Source: Haliea sp. (GTDB lineage: Bacteria; Pseudomonadota; Gammaproteobacteria; Pseudomonadales; Halieaceae). Taken from it: a stretch of DNA of 35,858 nucleotides. Of the stretch, positions 1 through 7,605 are shown one piece after another (within the stretch, counting starts at the first letter, position 1; each line of letters starts with the position of its first letter). Where the stretch lies: positions 1 to 35,858 of the forward strand of contig JAHEBL010000027.1 of assembly GCA_024642265.1 (NCBI GenBank), in the 5' to 3' direction. The position numbers were made by a program, and so were the translations under genes. Below the pieces are notes generated by a model that had not been told where the DNA came from, did no database searches, and saw nothing but the letters and a program-made list of their open reading frames with translations.

Positions 1-98
1 CCTTCTTCAGCACCATCGAATCGGTCGGCCTCTACTGGCACATGGTCGACCTGCTCTGGCTGTTCATTTTTCCCTTACTTTACTTACTGGGCACATGA
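1..98 (+). CDS. Cytochrome c oxidase subunit III-like protein, C-terminal end (5' partial)
   Basis: Only the last 31 residues lie in the window, read in the frame starting at base 3. They contain a [10 protein letters not shown] stretch and a hydrophobic tail ending LLYLLGT. This is the typical last transmembrane helix of heme-copper oxidase subunit III and its NorE relatives, where a WHxVDxxW motif is conserved. The complete paralogue at 1177-1803 ends almost identically (WHLVDLLWIVLFALFYLL), which supports the call. The stop TGA (96-98) overlaps the start of the next gene, so the two are probably translationally coupled. The catalytic subunit is not visible and may lie upstream of the window. 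Confidence 0.8.
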   Translation, partial: FFSTIESVGLYWHMVDLLWLFIFPLLYLLGT

Positions 99-388
99 TG
101 GAACACGTCAGTTCGCGACAGGCAGTTTGCGCATGGCTATTCCTGGCCATTGCCAGCCTGCTGACCGCCTGGGTGGCGGACGGCGGGAGCGTGGTCGGGC
201 GCTGGACAGTCATCGCGATCCTGCTGATCGCACTGTTAAAAGCGCGAGTCGTGATCCTCTACTACATGGAGGTCCGGTGCGCCCCGTGGCAGCTGCGCCT
301 GGCGTTCGAGGCATGGGCAGCGCTGGTGACGTTGGTGATTGGGGTGCTCTGGCTGGTACAGGGAGCCCCCGGGTTTCGAGTCGGGTAG
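95..388 (+). CDS. Cytochrome c oxidase subunit IV-like (NorF-type) small membrane protein
   Basis: This 97-residue protein has about three hydrophobic segments (roughly residues 11-30, 36-56 and 70-90). Between the second and third it carries [17 protein letters not shown], which matches the K-x-x-x-V-x-x-x-F/Y-M-E-x-R-x-A-P-W signature of prokaryotic cytochrome c oxidase subunit IV/NorF proteins. The first ATG (95) overlaps the preceding stop; a second ATG follows at 98. Family members are small accessory subunits of heme-copper oxidases or NO reductases without known catalytic residues. The III-IV order is repeated downstream (1177-2100). Membership is well supported; which oxidase it serves is unknown. 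Confidence 0.85.
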   Translation: MMEHVSSRQAVCAWLFLAIASLLTAWVADGGSVVGRWTVIAILLIALLKARVVILYYMEVRCAPWQLRLAFEAWAALVTLVIGVLWLVQGAPGFRVG

Positions 389-436
389 GTCCGTCTCATT
401 TGTTTGGCTGGAAAATTGATAACGAGGAAAGGTGTT

Positions 437-1177
437 ATGAGAGCGATAGACAACGACCCGATGTTCAGGAAGTCCATGGTGTTCTGCGGCTGGACAGGTT
501 TTGCCTGCATATTCTTTTTCATCATCGGGGGAGTCATGCTGGGCGGGATGTTACCGCCGCTTTTCAACTCTGCCGAACCCGCGGCAGAGTTTGCCAGGAA
601 AGTTACTGAGCACGCCTTCTCGCTGCGGCTGGGTTCGGCCTTCATGGTGCTCTCCTTCGCGATGTTCGGCACGCTGGGGGCGGGCATCGCCGCCCAGACC
701 CGGCGAACGGAGGTCAACCCGGTGTTTTCCATCATGCAGGGGGTTTTTGCCGCGGCCGCCATGACGATCGGCGTGCTGGTGGCATTCGCCTGGGGGCTGG
801 CCGCGTTCAGACCGGAACTGTACCACCCCTCCATCATCGTCACCTGGATCGACTTCGCCTACTTTATGGCCCTGTTTTCCGTGCCGCTGTTCGGCGGCTG
901 GTGTGTCGTCATTGCCCTGCCCATTTTCTGGTCAGAAGAGGGCAGGGAACCGTTTCCCCGCTGGGTCGCCTATGCCAATCTCTGGGCCGCACTGCTCTAT
1001 GCCCCGGGGATGCTGATTATTTTCTTCAAGGACGGCCCATTCTCGTGGCACGGCATCGTTGCGCTCTGGATACCCTACATCGCCTACTTTGGCTGGATCG
1101 CGGTGATGTCCTATGCGCTGCTGGCGGCTGTCAAGGAAACGGGTGATGAGCCTGTCATGACAGCCGCCGCGGCCTGA
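437..1177 (+). CDS. Polytopic inner-membrane protein of unknown function
   Basis: The protein has 246 residues and about six hydrophobic segments, including one near residues 18-40, others around 65-85 and 100-120, and more in the C-terminal half. I do not recognise the family. The reading frame extends upstream to a TTG at 404, but ATG 437 is preceded at good spacing by GAGGAAAGG (424-432), so 437 is preferred. The stop overlaps the next start (TGATG). The gene sits between two subunit III/IV pairs in one tight, co-directional cluster, so a role in assembly, quinone interaction or heme-copper oxidase function is plausible. That is inference from position only. Confidence 0.75.
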   Translation: MRAIDNDPMFRKSMVFCGWTGFACIFFFIIGGVMLGGMLPPLFNSAEPAAEFARKVTEHAFSLRLGSAFMVLSFAMFGTLGAGIAAQTRRTEVNPVFSIMQGVFAAAAMTIGVLVAFAWGLAAFRPELYHPSIIVTWIDFAYFMALFSVPLFGGWCVVIALPIFWSEEGREPFPRWVAYANLWAALLYAPGMLIIFFKDGPFSWHGIVALWIPYIAYFGWIAVMSYALLAAVKETGDEPVMTAAAA

Positions 1178-1803
1178 TGCTCGACGGCGTCTCAGAGGCA
1201 AGGGGAGAGGCAGCACTGTCCTCCTCCGACACCGCCCGGACTAACCCGGCGCGCAACCACATCCCTGGCGAGATTGGCATCTGGTTGTTCGTTGCCGGTG
1301 ACCTGCTGGTCTTCGCGGTGTTTTTCATCGTCATCGCGCTGGGGCACGTGCAGCAACCGGAGGTCTTTGCCCAGGGACGCGCTTTGCTCAACATGTGGGT
1401 CGGCGTGCTGAACACCTTGCTGCTGCTGACCGGGTCCTGGTTCGTCGCGATTGGTGTCGACAAGTGCCGGACGACCAGCAAGCCAGTCGGCAGCCATTAT
1501 TTCGCGCTGGCCATACTCTGTGGCGTCGCATTTGCCGCCAATAAAACGTTCGAGTGGGGCGGCAAGATCTCTGCAGGCTTCACCCCGGCGACCAATGACT
1601 TCTATATGTACTTCTTCATCTTTACGGGCATCCACCTGTTACACGTCATCGTTGGCATCGGCGTACTCCTGCTGGTTCGCAGCGTGAGCAGGCGACCAGC
1701 CCTGGCACGGCGGGACATCGCCACGATGGAGAGCGGCGCGACCTTTTGGCATTTGGTCGATCTGCTGTGGATCGTGCTGTTCGCCCTTTTTTACCTCCTC
1801 TGA
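1177..1803 (+). CDS. Cytochrome c oxidase subunit III-family protein (NorE-like)
   Basis: The 208-residue protein begins with a hydrophilic stretch, then HIPGEIGIWLFVAGDLLVF, the start of the subunit III/NorE fold (family signature PGExGxWxFIxGD). About five transmembrane helices follow. The conserved features include NTLLLLTGSW, the KxFEW element, FYMYFFIFTGIHLLHV and a terminal WHLVDLLW. NorE-type proteins are shorter than classical CoxC (about 260-290 residues) and lack the first two helices, which fits here. The start overlaps the upstream stop. It is paired with a subunit IV-like gene at 1816. These proteins are accessory subunits of aerobic oxidases or NO reductase; the sequence does not decide which. 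Confidence 0.88.
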   Translation: MLDGVSEARGEAALSSSDTARTNPARNHIPGEIGIWLFVAGDLLVFAVFFIVIALGHVQQPEVFAQGRALLNMWVGVLNTLLLLTGSWFVAIGVDKCRTTSKPVGSHYFALAILCGVAFAANKTFEWGGKISAGFTPATNDFYMYFFIFTGIHLLHVIVGIGVLLLVRSVSRRPALARRDIATMESGATFWHLVDLLWIVLFALFYLL

Positions 1804-1815
1804 CAGGTACGACAG

Positions 1816-2100
1816 ATGAATCGAGGAAAGACCGGTGTATTGAGTGACGCGACGACTCTCGCCTGGTTGATACTGGTGGTTGCGACCGGTCTGGGGTGGT
1901 GGTTGGGCCAAACGGGTCAGGCCAGCACCCGGGGCGCAGCCCTGGCAACCAGCGGTGTGATCATTGTCGCCTTCCTCAAGGTCTGGATTGTCGCGTTCCA
2001 GTTCATGGAATTGCGTTACGCACCGCGCTGGCTGCGGCACGCTTTTGATGCATGGATAATCGTTATTTGCCTTGCGATCCTGGTGATCTGCCTCAGATAG
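1816..2100 (+). CDS. Cytochrome c oxidase subunit IV-like (NorF-type) small membrane protein
   Basis: This 94-residue paralogue of the protein at 95-388 has three hydrophobic segments and the signature KVWIVAFQFMELRYAPRWLR between the second and third. It starts 12 bases after the subunit III-like stop and ends the co-directional cluster. The tandem III-IV / membrane protein / III-IV order suggests a duplicated accessory module. Beyond it lies a 243-base convergent gap to the LRR lipoprotein gene, in which I see no further gene. Confidence 0.85.
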   Translation: MNRGKTGVLSDATTLAWLILVVATGLGWWLGQTGQASTRGAALATSGVIIVAFLKVWIVAFQFMELRYAPRWLRHAFDAWIIVICLAILVICLR

Positions 2101-2343
2101 CTCAGTAGCTGTCATCCAACGCTGGTTGGCCGTATCCCTGATCGCTCTCGCAACTTCTTACCGAAGCCAGGCTGTGCGCGGTCCCTGACTTCGGCGCCAG
2201 GCGTTTCCAGTCTGTTTTCCAGGAAGTCAAGGAACTGTAAATGGTTGCCGGTGCAGTCTACCGGGCGTCTTACGCGCTCGATTGGTGGATTGTCTGCTCG
2301 AGCCCGAATGGTATTAGAGGATGTCCGCTTGTTATATCAGACT

Positions 2344-3843
2344 TCACCCGCCGCACTCCGCCACCACAAGAGTCTCTGGTAGAGCCGCCTTGAGTTCATC
2401 CAGTTGGTCGCAGCTTAGCGGATTTTGAACCAGAACAAGTTCCTGCAAGGATGTTAGCGGGTAGAGCGGGGTGACGTCGTCAACTGCGTTGCCGACAATG
2501 TTGAGAATTAGCAGTGCCTGCAAACCAGTGAGCGGGCCCAGGTCCGTCACATTGTTGTACCTCAGAATGAGCTGCTGCAATCCGGTCAGGACGGCCAGTG
2601 GTCTGATATCGTCGATCCGATTGTCCTCCAGGTAGAGCCCCTCTAGCCTGGCCAGGCCTGCGAGGGGACTGAGGTCACTGATAAGCTGGCCGTGTATGCT
2701 CAGGGACGCCAGATTTGTCAGGCCAGCCAACGGACTGATATCGCGGATATAGCGCGGCGGCTCGCCATAATCGAGTTCGGACCAATGGATCCGCAATTCT
2801 TTCAAGTTAACGAGCCCGGCAAGAGGTTCCAGATCGCTCACGTCACTGTTGGTTAACGTGAAAGACTCCAGGCCAGTCATCCCCGCTATCGCGGCCAGCC
2901 CTGTTTCGCCACAGCTGCATCTAATAGAAAGCCTTGTCAATTGCGTCAGAGGTGCCAGAGGGTCTATAGGAACAGGCGTGCTCAGAACCAGATCGCGCAG
3001 GTTGATCAGAGCAGCCAATGGCGTCAGGTCAGTACAATCAGGATAGCAGGCCAGCTCCAGCGCCTGCAGGCTGGTGAGGCTGCCCAAAGTAGTGAGGCCT
3101 GACTGAAACCTTACCCAGAGTGTAAGCTCTGTCAGTTCCGCGAGCTCAAGCAGTGGACTGAGATCAGTTATCTCATAGTTTCCGGATATGTCGAGGGTTT
3201 CGAGTTCCTGAAGTCCGCTAAGTGGGCTCAAATCGCTTACCTGATTTCCGTATAGATTTAGTCTCCTGAGCTTGGTCAGTTCAGCGAGCGGTCCCAGGTC
3301 CCTGACCTCTCCAACAGCACAGGTTTCGCAGCCAAAAACGTCGAGGGATAGGTTCCTCAGGTTGGTCAAACTGGCCAGTGGGCCCAAGTCGCTGATCTTG
3401 TCACCGCTCAGTGAAAGCGTAGAGAGCCTGGTCAGGCCTGCCAGGGGTTTGAGATCTGTAATTGTATTGCCTGAACGTCCCCCACCCAGTTCCAGTGTCT
3501 CCAGTCCGGTCAACCCTCGCAGCGGCTCAAGATCGGTGATGTTGCAGCCAACAAAATCGAGTAGTGTTAACAGGCTCGGGGAAGACTCGGCAAAGGCCTG
3601 CATACCCTCGAGTGAGTCAATGTCTCTCAGCTGGCAGATGATCTGCGTGACCTCAGAAACATAGGTCCAGCCATTCGCCTCTGCTTGCTCTGCAACGCAG
3701 GAAGCCAGCTCGCTATCGGAAAATACGACACTTGATATCAGGGTTTGAGGGGGCGGCGTCGAGCTGCGGTCATCGTCGCTGTTATCGCAACCGGCAAGCA
3801 GCAGCAGAATTACAACAAGTAACCCGGTGAGCTTGCATTGCAT
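2344..3843 (-). CDS. Leucine-rich-repeat lipoprotein (internalin/SDS22-like repeats)
   Basis: The 499-residue protein starts with a lipoprotein signal peptide (LLLLAGC, lipidated Cys19) followed by an Asp/Ser-rich linker. From about residue 90 to the end it is built of roughly 16-17 leucine-rich repeats of about 22 residues, of the form LxxLxxLxLxxNxIxDLxPLAG. Some repeats are longer and carry Cys pairs, which could form disulfides in the periplasm. The LRR fold is a binding scaffold, so no enzymatic role is expected. Asp at +2 after the lipidated Cys would mean inner-membrane retention under the E. coli Lol rule; whether that rule holds here is unknown. It stands alone, followed upstream by a divergent 244-base gap. 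The ligand is unknown. Confidence 0.88.
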   Translation of the reverse strand: MQCKLTGLLVVILLLLAGCDNSDDDRSSTPPPQTLISSVVFSDSELASCVAEQAEANGWTYVSEVTQIICQLRDIDSLEGMQAFAESSPSLLTLLDFVGCNITDLEPLRGLTGLETLELGGGRSGNTITDLKPLAGLTRLSTLSLSGDKISDLGPLASLTNLRNLSLDVFGCETCAVGEVRDLGPLAELTKLRRLNLYGNQVSDLSPLSGLQELETLDISGNYEITDLSPLLELAELTELTLWVRFQSGLTTLGSLTSLQALELACYPDCTDLTPLAALINLRDLVLSTPVPIDPLAPLTQLTRLSIRCSCGETGLAAIAGMTGLESFTLTNSDVSDLEPLAGLVNLKELRIHWSELDYGEPPRYIRDISPLAGLTNLASLSIHGQLISDLSPLAGLARLEGLYLEDNRIDDIRPLAVLTGLQQLILRYNNVTDLGPLTGLQALLILNIVGNAVDDVTPLYPLTSLQELVLVQNPLSCDQLDELKAALPETLVVAECGG

Positions 3844-4087
3844 TGTGGATGTGCCTCGGCAACGGTTCGGGTTGCCGCCGACTGACTGGATTGTCCTTGA
3901 GCAGTGATCGAAATATAGCTCTAAACCGGGAAATTACCAGAGCCAACTTCTGGTATTTCTGTTCATTCCGGGAAAAACGCCAAACCAGGAAACAGCGGCA
4001 GACAGATTTGCCGTCGCCGGGCTTTCACCCTGGATACACCCGGCAACCTGGTTCTGTTTCCGGCAGATCGGTTGGGCAGCCGCCTGC

Positions 4088-5845
4088 TTAGAAAGTCCTC
4101 TTCACGGTCAAGGAGATGTTGTCTCGATCGTTCAGGGGACCCGTCGTACCCGGGTACGAGGGGCCGAAATACGCGCTGTACTTGGCGTCCACGATCCACT
4201 GCTCGTCAATCAGGAAGGAGACCCCAACGCTGGCGTTACCCAACTCCTCTTCAAGCACGGATCCCTGGGGCGGCTGCTCGCCATCTATGCTGTAGGCCAC
4301 GGTCAACGGCACCGACAAATCCCAGCCTGGGAATACCTGGTACCAGGTGGGTTTGAATACCGCGGCGATCTGGGTTGTGACACGGCCCTTGTGCATATCC
4401 ACGTCGGCATATTGCTCATTTTTCGTGTATTTCTCCAGCCAACTCGTGGTGTACTCGACAATCCAGCTACCCCCATCCCACAGCCCCCAGTCCGCGTTAA
4501 GGAAACCCACCCCATTGATAACCACGCCCCAGATGTCGCCGGTTGCGCCGGGGTAGTCATCGGGATCGGGAGAATAATCGGCGGGGGTTCCGCCCGCGAA
4601 TGCACGGGTAAGGGATGCGGTGAAATCCGGGTTGAGGCCCGCATTTTTCCTGTAGGCGATATCCATGCCGAAACTGATATCAAACGCCTCCTTGTTGAAG
4701 GCGATGCCGAAGGTTTCGACGTCTTTCTTGAATACCCAGCCCCATTCACCTATCACGGCTGCATTGGCGCCACCCTCATCCCAGGGCCTGGCAAATTGGG
4801 CGACCTTCGCCGGATCTACACCACCCAGGGTGCCATAGACACCTGCCACGGTGCGGTCAGAGCCATTGATATAGACCAAACTGGTCTCCAGCTCCCAGGG
4901 CTCGATGTAGTATTGCAGGTTAAAACCGTATTCCCCGGAGTCCTGGACCTTATTGTCCCTGACCTTGAAACACTGCCGCTGTGAGCCGGGCTCGCCATTG
5001 GGACCAAAAGGGCCTCCAGCGGCCAGCACAAAACACTGGCTGTTCTCGGTGAGCACCTCGACCGGGCTCCAGTAGGTACCGGTTTCCGGGTTGCGGTTGA
5101 GTACATGTTCGAATTCATAGTAGCCGTTGAGGGCCAGGTTGTCGGTAAGTTGCCACACGCTTGAGATCTTGGTGGAAGGCAGGAACAGCTCCTGAGCTTC
5201 TGTCCCCGGTACCGACAGCCCTTTGGCTGCGTCTATCGCCGCCATGGAACCGGCGATACCAGTGATGGCACCTCCACCCAACAGGCTCTGGCCCCAGAAG
5301 ATGGTGTGACGGCCGGCGCGCACGCCCAGTGACGTATCGCCGATATCCCAGTTGCCGAACACGAAGGCGTCCAGCAGTTCGCCACCGTAGTAGTGCAGAT
5401 CTTCAGCTTCGTCGCTGTACTCACCGGGCTTGTAGGTGAGCCCCGCCCAGGAATAGTCGTAGGGCAGACCCGTGATGGGCAGCGCGCCGCTTTTCGGGTT
5501 GTCGCTATTTTCGTAGGCGGCATCGTACCAGCCTGCGCCGCTGATGCGGAAACCAAAGTTCTGTTTCCAGATCACGTCCAGCTGCGACAGCAAGTCGACC
5601 CGGGCGCTGGCAATGCCTCCGCTCTTTCGATTCACCGAATAGTCCCCGTCATCTGCGATGCGTGCGGCGGGATTTTTGGCACTATCGACCACGCTGCGTT
5701 TGGTCGGGCTGACCCGTGACATCAAGTTGCCCTTCAAAGTGTTGTCCCAGCGGATGTTCCAGTCGTCTCCTGTATCGAGCTGGAACGCACCAGACTGAGA
5801 GCTTGTCACGGCAATAATGGAAAATATCAACGTTTTCTTTTTCAT
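4088..5845 (-). CDS. DUF1302-family outer-membrane beta-barrel protein (orphan copy)
   Basis: The 585-residue protein has a signal peptide (about residues 1-20, cut near SGAFQLD). It then shows the family start FQLDTGDDWNIRWDNTLKGN, the conserved SGAGWYDAAYENSDNP block near residue 105, and RAGRHTIFWGQSLL near 180. It ends LTVKRTF with a terminal Phe typical of BAM-assembled barrels. It is clearly paralogous to the DUF1302 at 24553-26511. DUF1302 genes are usually followed by DUF1329; here none is adjacent, so this is an orphan copy. The start ATG follows GGGGAGA at good spacing. The divergent neighbour is a cytochrome c gene, and the shared intergenic region holds an FNR-type box. Role by family: probable uptake or export of hydrophobic compounds, not proven. 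Confidence 0.87.
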   Translation of the reverse strand: MKKKTLIFSIIAVTSSQSGAFQLDTGDDWNIRWDNTLKGNLMSRVSPTKRSVVDSAKNPAARIADDGDYSVNRKSGGIASARVDLLSQLDVIWKQNFGFRISGAGWYDAAYENSDNPKSGALPITGLPYDYSWAGLTYKPGEYSDEAEDLHYYGGELLDAFVFGNWDIGDTSLGVRAGRHTIFWGQSLLGGGAITGIAGSMAAIDAAKGLSVPGTEAQELFLPSTKISSVWQLTDNLALNGYYEFEHVLNRNPETGTYWSPVEVLTENSQCFVLAAGGPFGPNGEPGSQRQCFKVRDNKVQDSGEYGFNLQYYIEPWELETSLVYINGSDRTVAGVYGTLGGVDPAKVAQFARPWDEGGANAAVIGEWGWVFKKDVETFGIAFNKEAFDISFGMDIAYRKNAGLNPDFTASLTRAFAGGTPADYSPDPDDYPGATGDIWGVVINGVGFLNADWGLWDGGSWIVEYTTSWLEKYTKNEQYADVDMHKGRVTTQIAAVFKPTWYQVFPGWDLSVPLTVAYSIDGEQPPQGSVLEEELGNASVGVSFLIDEQWIVDAKYSAYFGPSYPGTTGPLNDRDNISLTVKRTF

Positions 5846-5984
5846 TTAAATGTCTCCCCGACGAGGCTGTTGGTCCGGACGTTTCTGGCGACATTCGCTC
5901 GATGTGTAACTCAGTTCGATTTAAAGAACGCGCGATCAGCAAAGTATTCAGCCCGAATTAAACCACACAAAAAGTGTGTATATG

Positions 5985-5998
5985 TTGATCTGGGTCAA
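5985..5998 (+). promoter_or_regulatory. FNR/Anr-type binding site
   Basis: TTGATCTGGGTCAA matches the FNR/Anr consensus TTGAT-N4-ATCAA at nine of ten defined positions. Its centre (5991.5) lies 29.5 bases upstream of a weak -10-like TAGGGT (6021-6026). That would place it at -41.5 from a start near 6033, the classic class II activator position. The downstream gene is a c-type cytochrome (6108), a plausible oxygen-responsive target. It could also act on the divergent DUF1302 gene. Confidence 0.65.
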
Positions 5999-6014
5999 AC
6001 CGCCATGGTGGTTT
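5997..6014. repeat. 18-bp near-perfect palindrome beside the FNR box
   Basis: AAACCGCCATGGTGGTTT is palindromic apart from one symmetric mismatch pair. It overlaps the last two bases of the FNR-type box and extends toward the -10-like element, so a second DNA-binding protein could compete or co-operate there. No regulator can be assigned. Confidence 0.4.
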
Positions 6015-6107
6015 TAGCGATAGGGTGAAAATGTGGCGGGGAAGCGGGTTGTCAGTTGATGTTTCGCCGTGATTTATGATTCGAAACATACATAAATGGA
6101 GAATGTC

Positions 6108-6530
6108 ATGAGCAAATCACTGAGCAATCTGGCCTTAGGCATTGGATTAGTTGGAGGCATGTTTATTGCGGCAAGTGGTGTAAATGCCGATCCAACTGAA
6201 TGGGCTAAATCTGATTACGTTAATTATTGCGCGGCATGCCACGGACTGAATGGTACTGGCGATGGTCCGATGGCTAGCGAACTCAAAGGCAAGCCAACAG
6301 ACCTGACCACACTGGCAAAGAACAGTGGTGGCGTTTTCCCCTCCACGAAAATGTACAGGACTATTGATGGCACCTGGGATCAAGGAAATTTACGTGCGCA
6401 TGGTTCCGATGAGATGCCCATATGGGGTGACGTTTTCCGCAGAAAGGCGACTGGCGAAAGCGTCTACATGGAGACCAAGGGGAGAATCCTGTCGATTATC
6501 CAGTACATTGAATCCCTGCAGAAGAAGTAA
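6108..6530 (+). CDS. Secreted class I cytochrome c (monoheme)
   Basis: With the start at ATG 6108 (GGAGA at 6098-6102 gives the ribosome-binding site; an earlier in-frame ATG at 6096 overlaps it) the protein has 140 residues. A signal peptide runs to about Ala27 (VNA|DPTEW). The heme motif is CAACH (Cys41, Cys44, His45), and DEMPIWG supplies the likely axial Met103. One heme site only. The GDGPMA and PTDLTTL stretches resemble periplasmic electron-carrier cytochromes of the c5/cbb3-CcoP type. It is monocistronic, with an FNR-type box upstream and a hairpin terminator at 6552, so it probably serves electron transfer under low oxygen (inference from the box). Confidence 0.88.
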   Translation: MSKSLSNLALGIGLVGGMFIAASGVNADPTEWAKSDYVNYCAACHGLNGTGDGPMASELKGKPTDLTTLAKNSGGVFPSTKMYRTIDGTWDQGNLRAHGSDEMPIWGDVFRRKATGESVYMETKGRILSIIQYIESLQKK

Positions 6531-6551
6531 CAAAAGTCGCTGCGGCCGTAC

Positions 6552-6583
6552 GGAGTCCGTCGAATCGGCGGACTCCTGCTTTT
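6552..6583 (+). terminator. Rho-independent terminator after the cytochrome c gene
   Basis: A perfect 8-bp stem GGAGTCCG / CGGACTCC (6552-6559 and 6569-6576) with a 9-base loop is followed by TGCTTTT. It lies 22 bases after the cytochrome c stop codon. The T-run is short, so efficiency may be moderate. Confidence 0.65.
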
Positions 6584-6770
6584 GGCTCCCTGGCACATTC
6601 CTCAATATGCTCTGAGGTGCTGCCTGTTTAACAGTGAGTGTTTTCCCGTCTGGCTCCCGGTAGGGTAGCCACAAATTTACGCCCCAACCCTTATTGCAAC
6701 CCGTACCCGCTTTATCTACAATCGCACCCCTCCAAACGGGATGCTCACAGCAGGTCCCGCTGCAGGTATG

Positions 6771-6846
6771 GCTGGCGTAGCTCAGTAGGTAGAGCAGCTG
6801 ATTTGTAATCAGCCGGTCGGGGGTTCGATTCCTCTCGCCAGCTCCA
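6771..6846 (+). tRNA. tRNA-Thr, anticodon TGT
   Basis: This 76-nt sequence folds as a complete cloverleaf. The acceptor arms are GCTGGCG / CGCCAGC and the anticodon stem is GCTGA / TCAGC around the loop TTTGTAA, giving anticodon TGT at 6804-6806. The T-loop is GTTCGAT, the discriminator base is T, and CCA (6844-6846) is encoded. It reads ACA (threonine) codons. Its 3' 45 nt recur imperfectly at 12441-12485, so it appears to have served as an integration target. Confidence 0.96.
6802..6846 (+). repeat. Putative attachment site (intact side): tRNA-Thr 3' end
   Basis: The segment from the anticodon loop to the CCA end matches 12441-12485 at 41 of 45 positions. Duplication of a tRNA 3' end starting at the anticodon loop is the hallmark of tyrosine-recombinase integration into tRNA genes. 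The copy here is the functional one, completing the tRNA. Confidence 0.6.
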
Positions 6847-7132
6847 ATCAAGCATGGGTCTGTACCGGAGACATCCTTTACAGATTACACCGGGGCGCCG
6901 GCCGCCGGGCACATGGTTTACAGTTCCGGTACGAAGGGATTGGTGGCCGTTTCTACCCGGCCAACCTCCTGATCAGGAAATCCCGGATCATAATCCAGGA
7001 TTCTCACCAGCCAGATTTCGTCGGCAAGCTCTCTAATCCCTGCTACTGCCCTGCAAACACAGTGCTGAAGGTCACCTTACGGCGCCCTATGCATATCCTT
7101 CCGCACTGGGTGACCTGGTTGTACCGCATCGA
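6847..7132. other. Non-coding stretch after tRNA-Thr
   Basis: There is no convincing gene in these 286 bases; the short open frames have no signal peptide, domain or ribosome-binding site. The parts around 6862-6890 and 6910-6930 contain related TTTACAG...CCGG words next to GGAGACAT. These vaguely resemble the end sequences of IS481-like elements, but too little is left to call a remnant. Confidence 0.4.
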
Positions 7133-7459
7133 TTACTGGATGTTGCACTGCTGCTTGATTTCGGCGATTTTCGCATCCAGTTTCTTGTTGTATTCACCGG
7201 TGCCTATTTCCAGGCTCGTCTTCTCGCTACCCCCGAACAGGTGCGCCACGGCACCAATGGGAATAATAGAACTGGCACCATCCTCGATTTCCTGAGACGT
7301 TCGCGCCTTTTCACTGGTCAGGGTTGTAATGTCCGCCGCCGCCGTGGAGCAGTTGATAGATTTGGCCAGGTTTGCCTCCACCGCTTTTTCCGGTGCAGGT
7401 GCCTGGGCCGAACAGGCCGCCAGCAGGGCCACAATAGTCACAGCGCTAAACAACTTCAT
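7133..7459 (-). CDS. Small lipoprotein of unknown function
   Basis: The 108-residue protein has a lipoprotein signal (IVALLAACS, lipidated Cys16; Ser at +2 would favour the outer membrane). A Pro/Ala-rich linker follows, then a region rich in charged residues that is probably helical (TSEKARTSQEIED), and a short hydrophobic stretch (SSIIPIGAVAHLFGG). The C-terminal part is again helical (KKLDAKIAEIKQQC). The pattern resembles small envelope lipoproteins with helical hairpins, but I cannot name a family. The ATG is preceded by GGAGAA at proper spacing. It is the last gene of the minus-strand block inside the tRNA-Thr repeats. Confidence 0.7.
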   Translation of the reverse strand: MKLFSAVTIVALLAACSAQAPAPEKAVEANLAKSINCSTAAADITTLTSEKARTSQEIEDGASSIIPIGAVAHLFGGSEKTSLEIGTGEYNKKLDAKIAEIKQQCNIQ

Positions 7460-7605
7460 GGGTATTCTCCTATACGATTATTTAAATGAATCCAGTGTTC
7501 GTGAGGAAGAGGCGAAAGCCAGAGGCTTGCTTGCCACACAGCAGATTACGGCAGTGTGCGCCAGGCAATAAAACGCTGTCCCCGGATTTGCCATTTCCAT
7601 TCCTG

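Noticed and set aside
2400-3600. CRISPR-like or tandem DNA repeat
   Set aside because: The periodicity is at protein level (leucine-rich repeats of about 22 residues), and the DNA units differ too much; no spacers.
6390-6851. Open frame reading GAGERNRTPDRLITN on the minus strand (and a similar one at 12407-13096)
   Set aside because: This peptide arises by translating a tRNA-Thr gene, or its copy, in antisense; it is a common annotation artefact.
6855-6935. IS481-like element end
   Set aside because: Only short words (GGAGACAT, TTTACAG, CCGG) resemble such ends; no transposase fragment or clear terminal inverted repeat.
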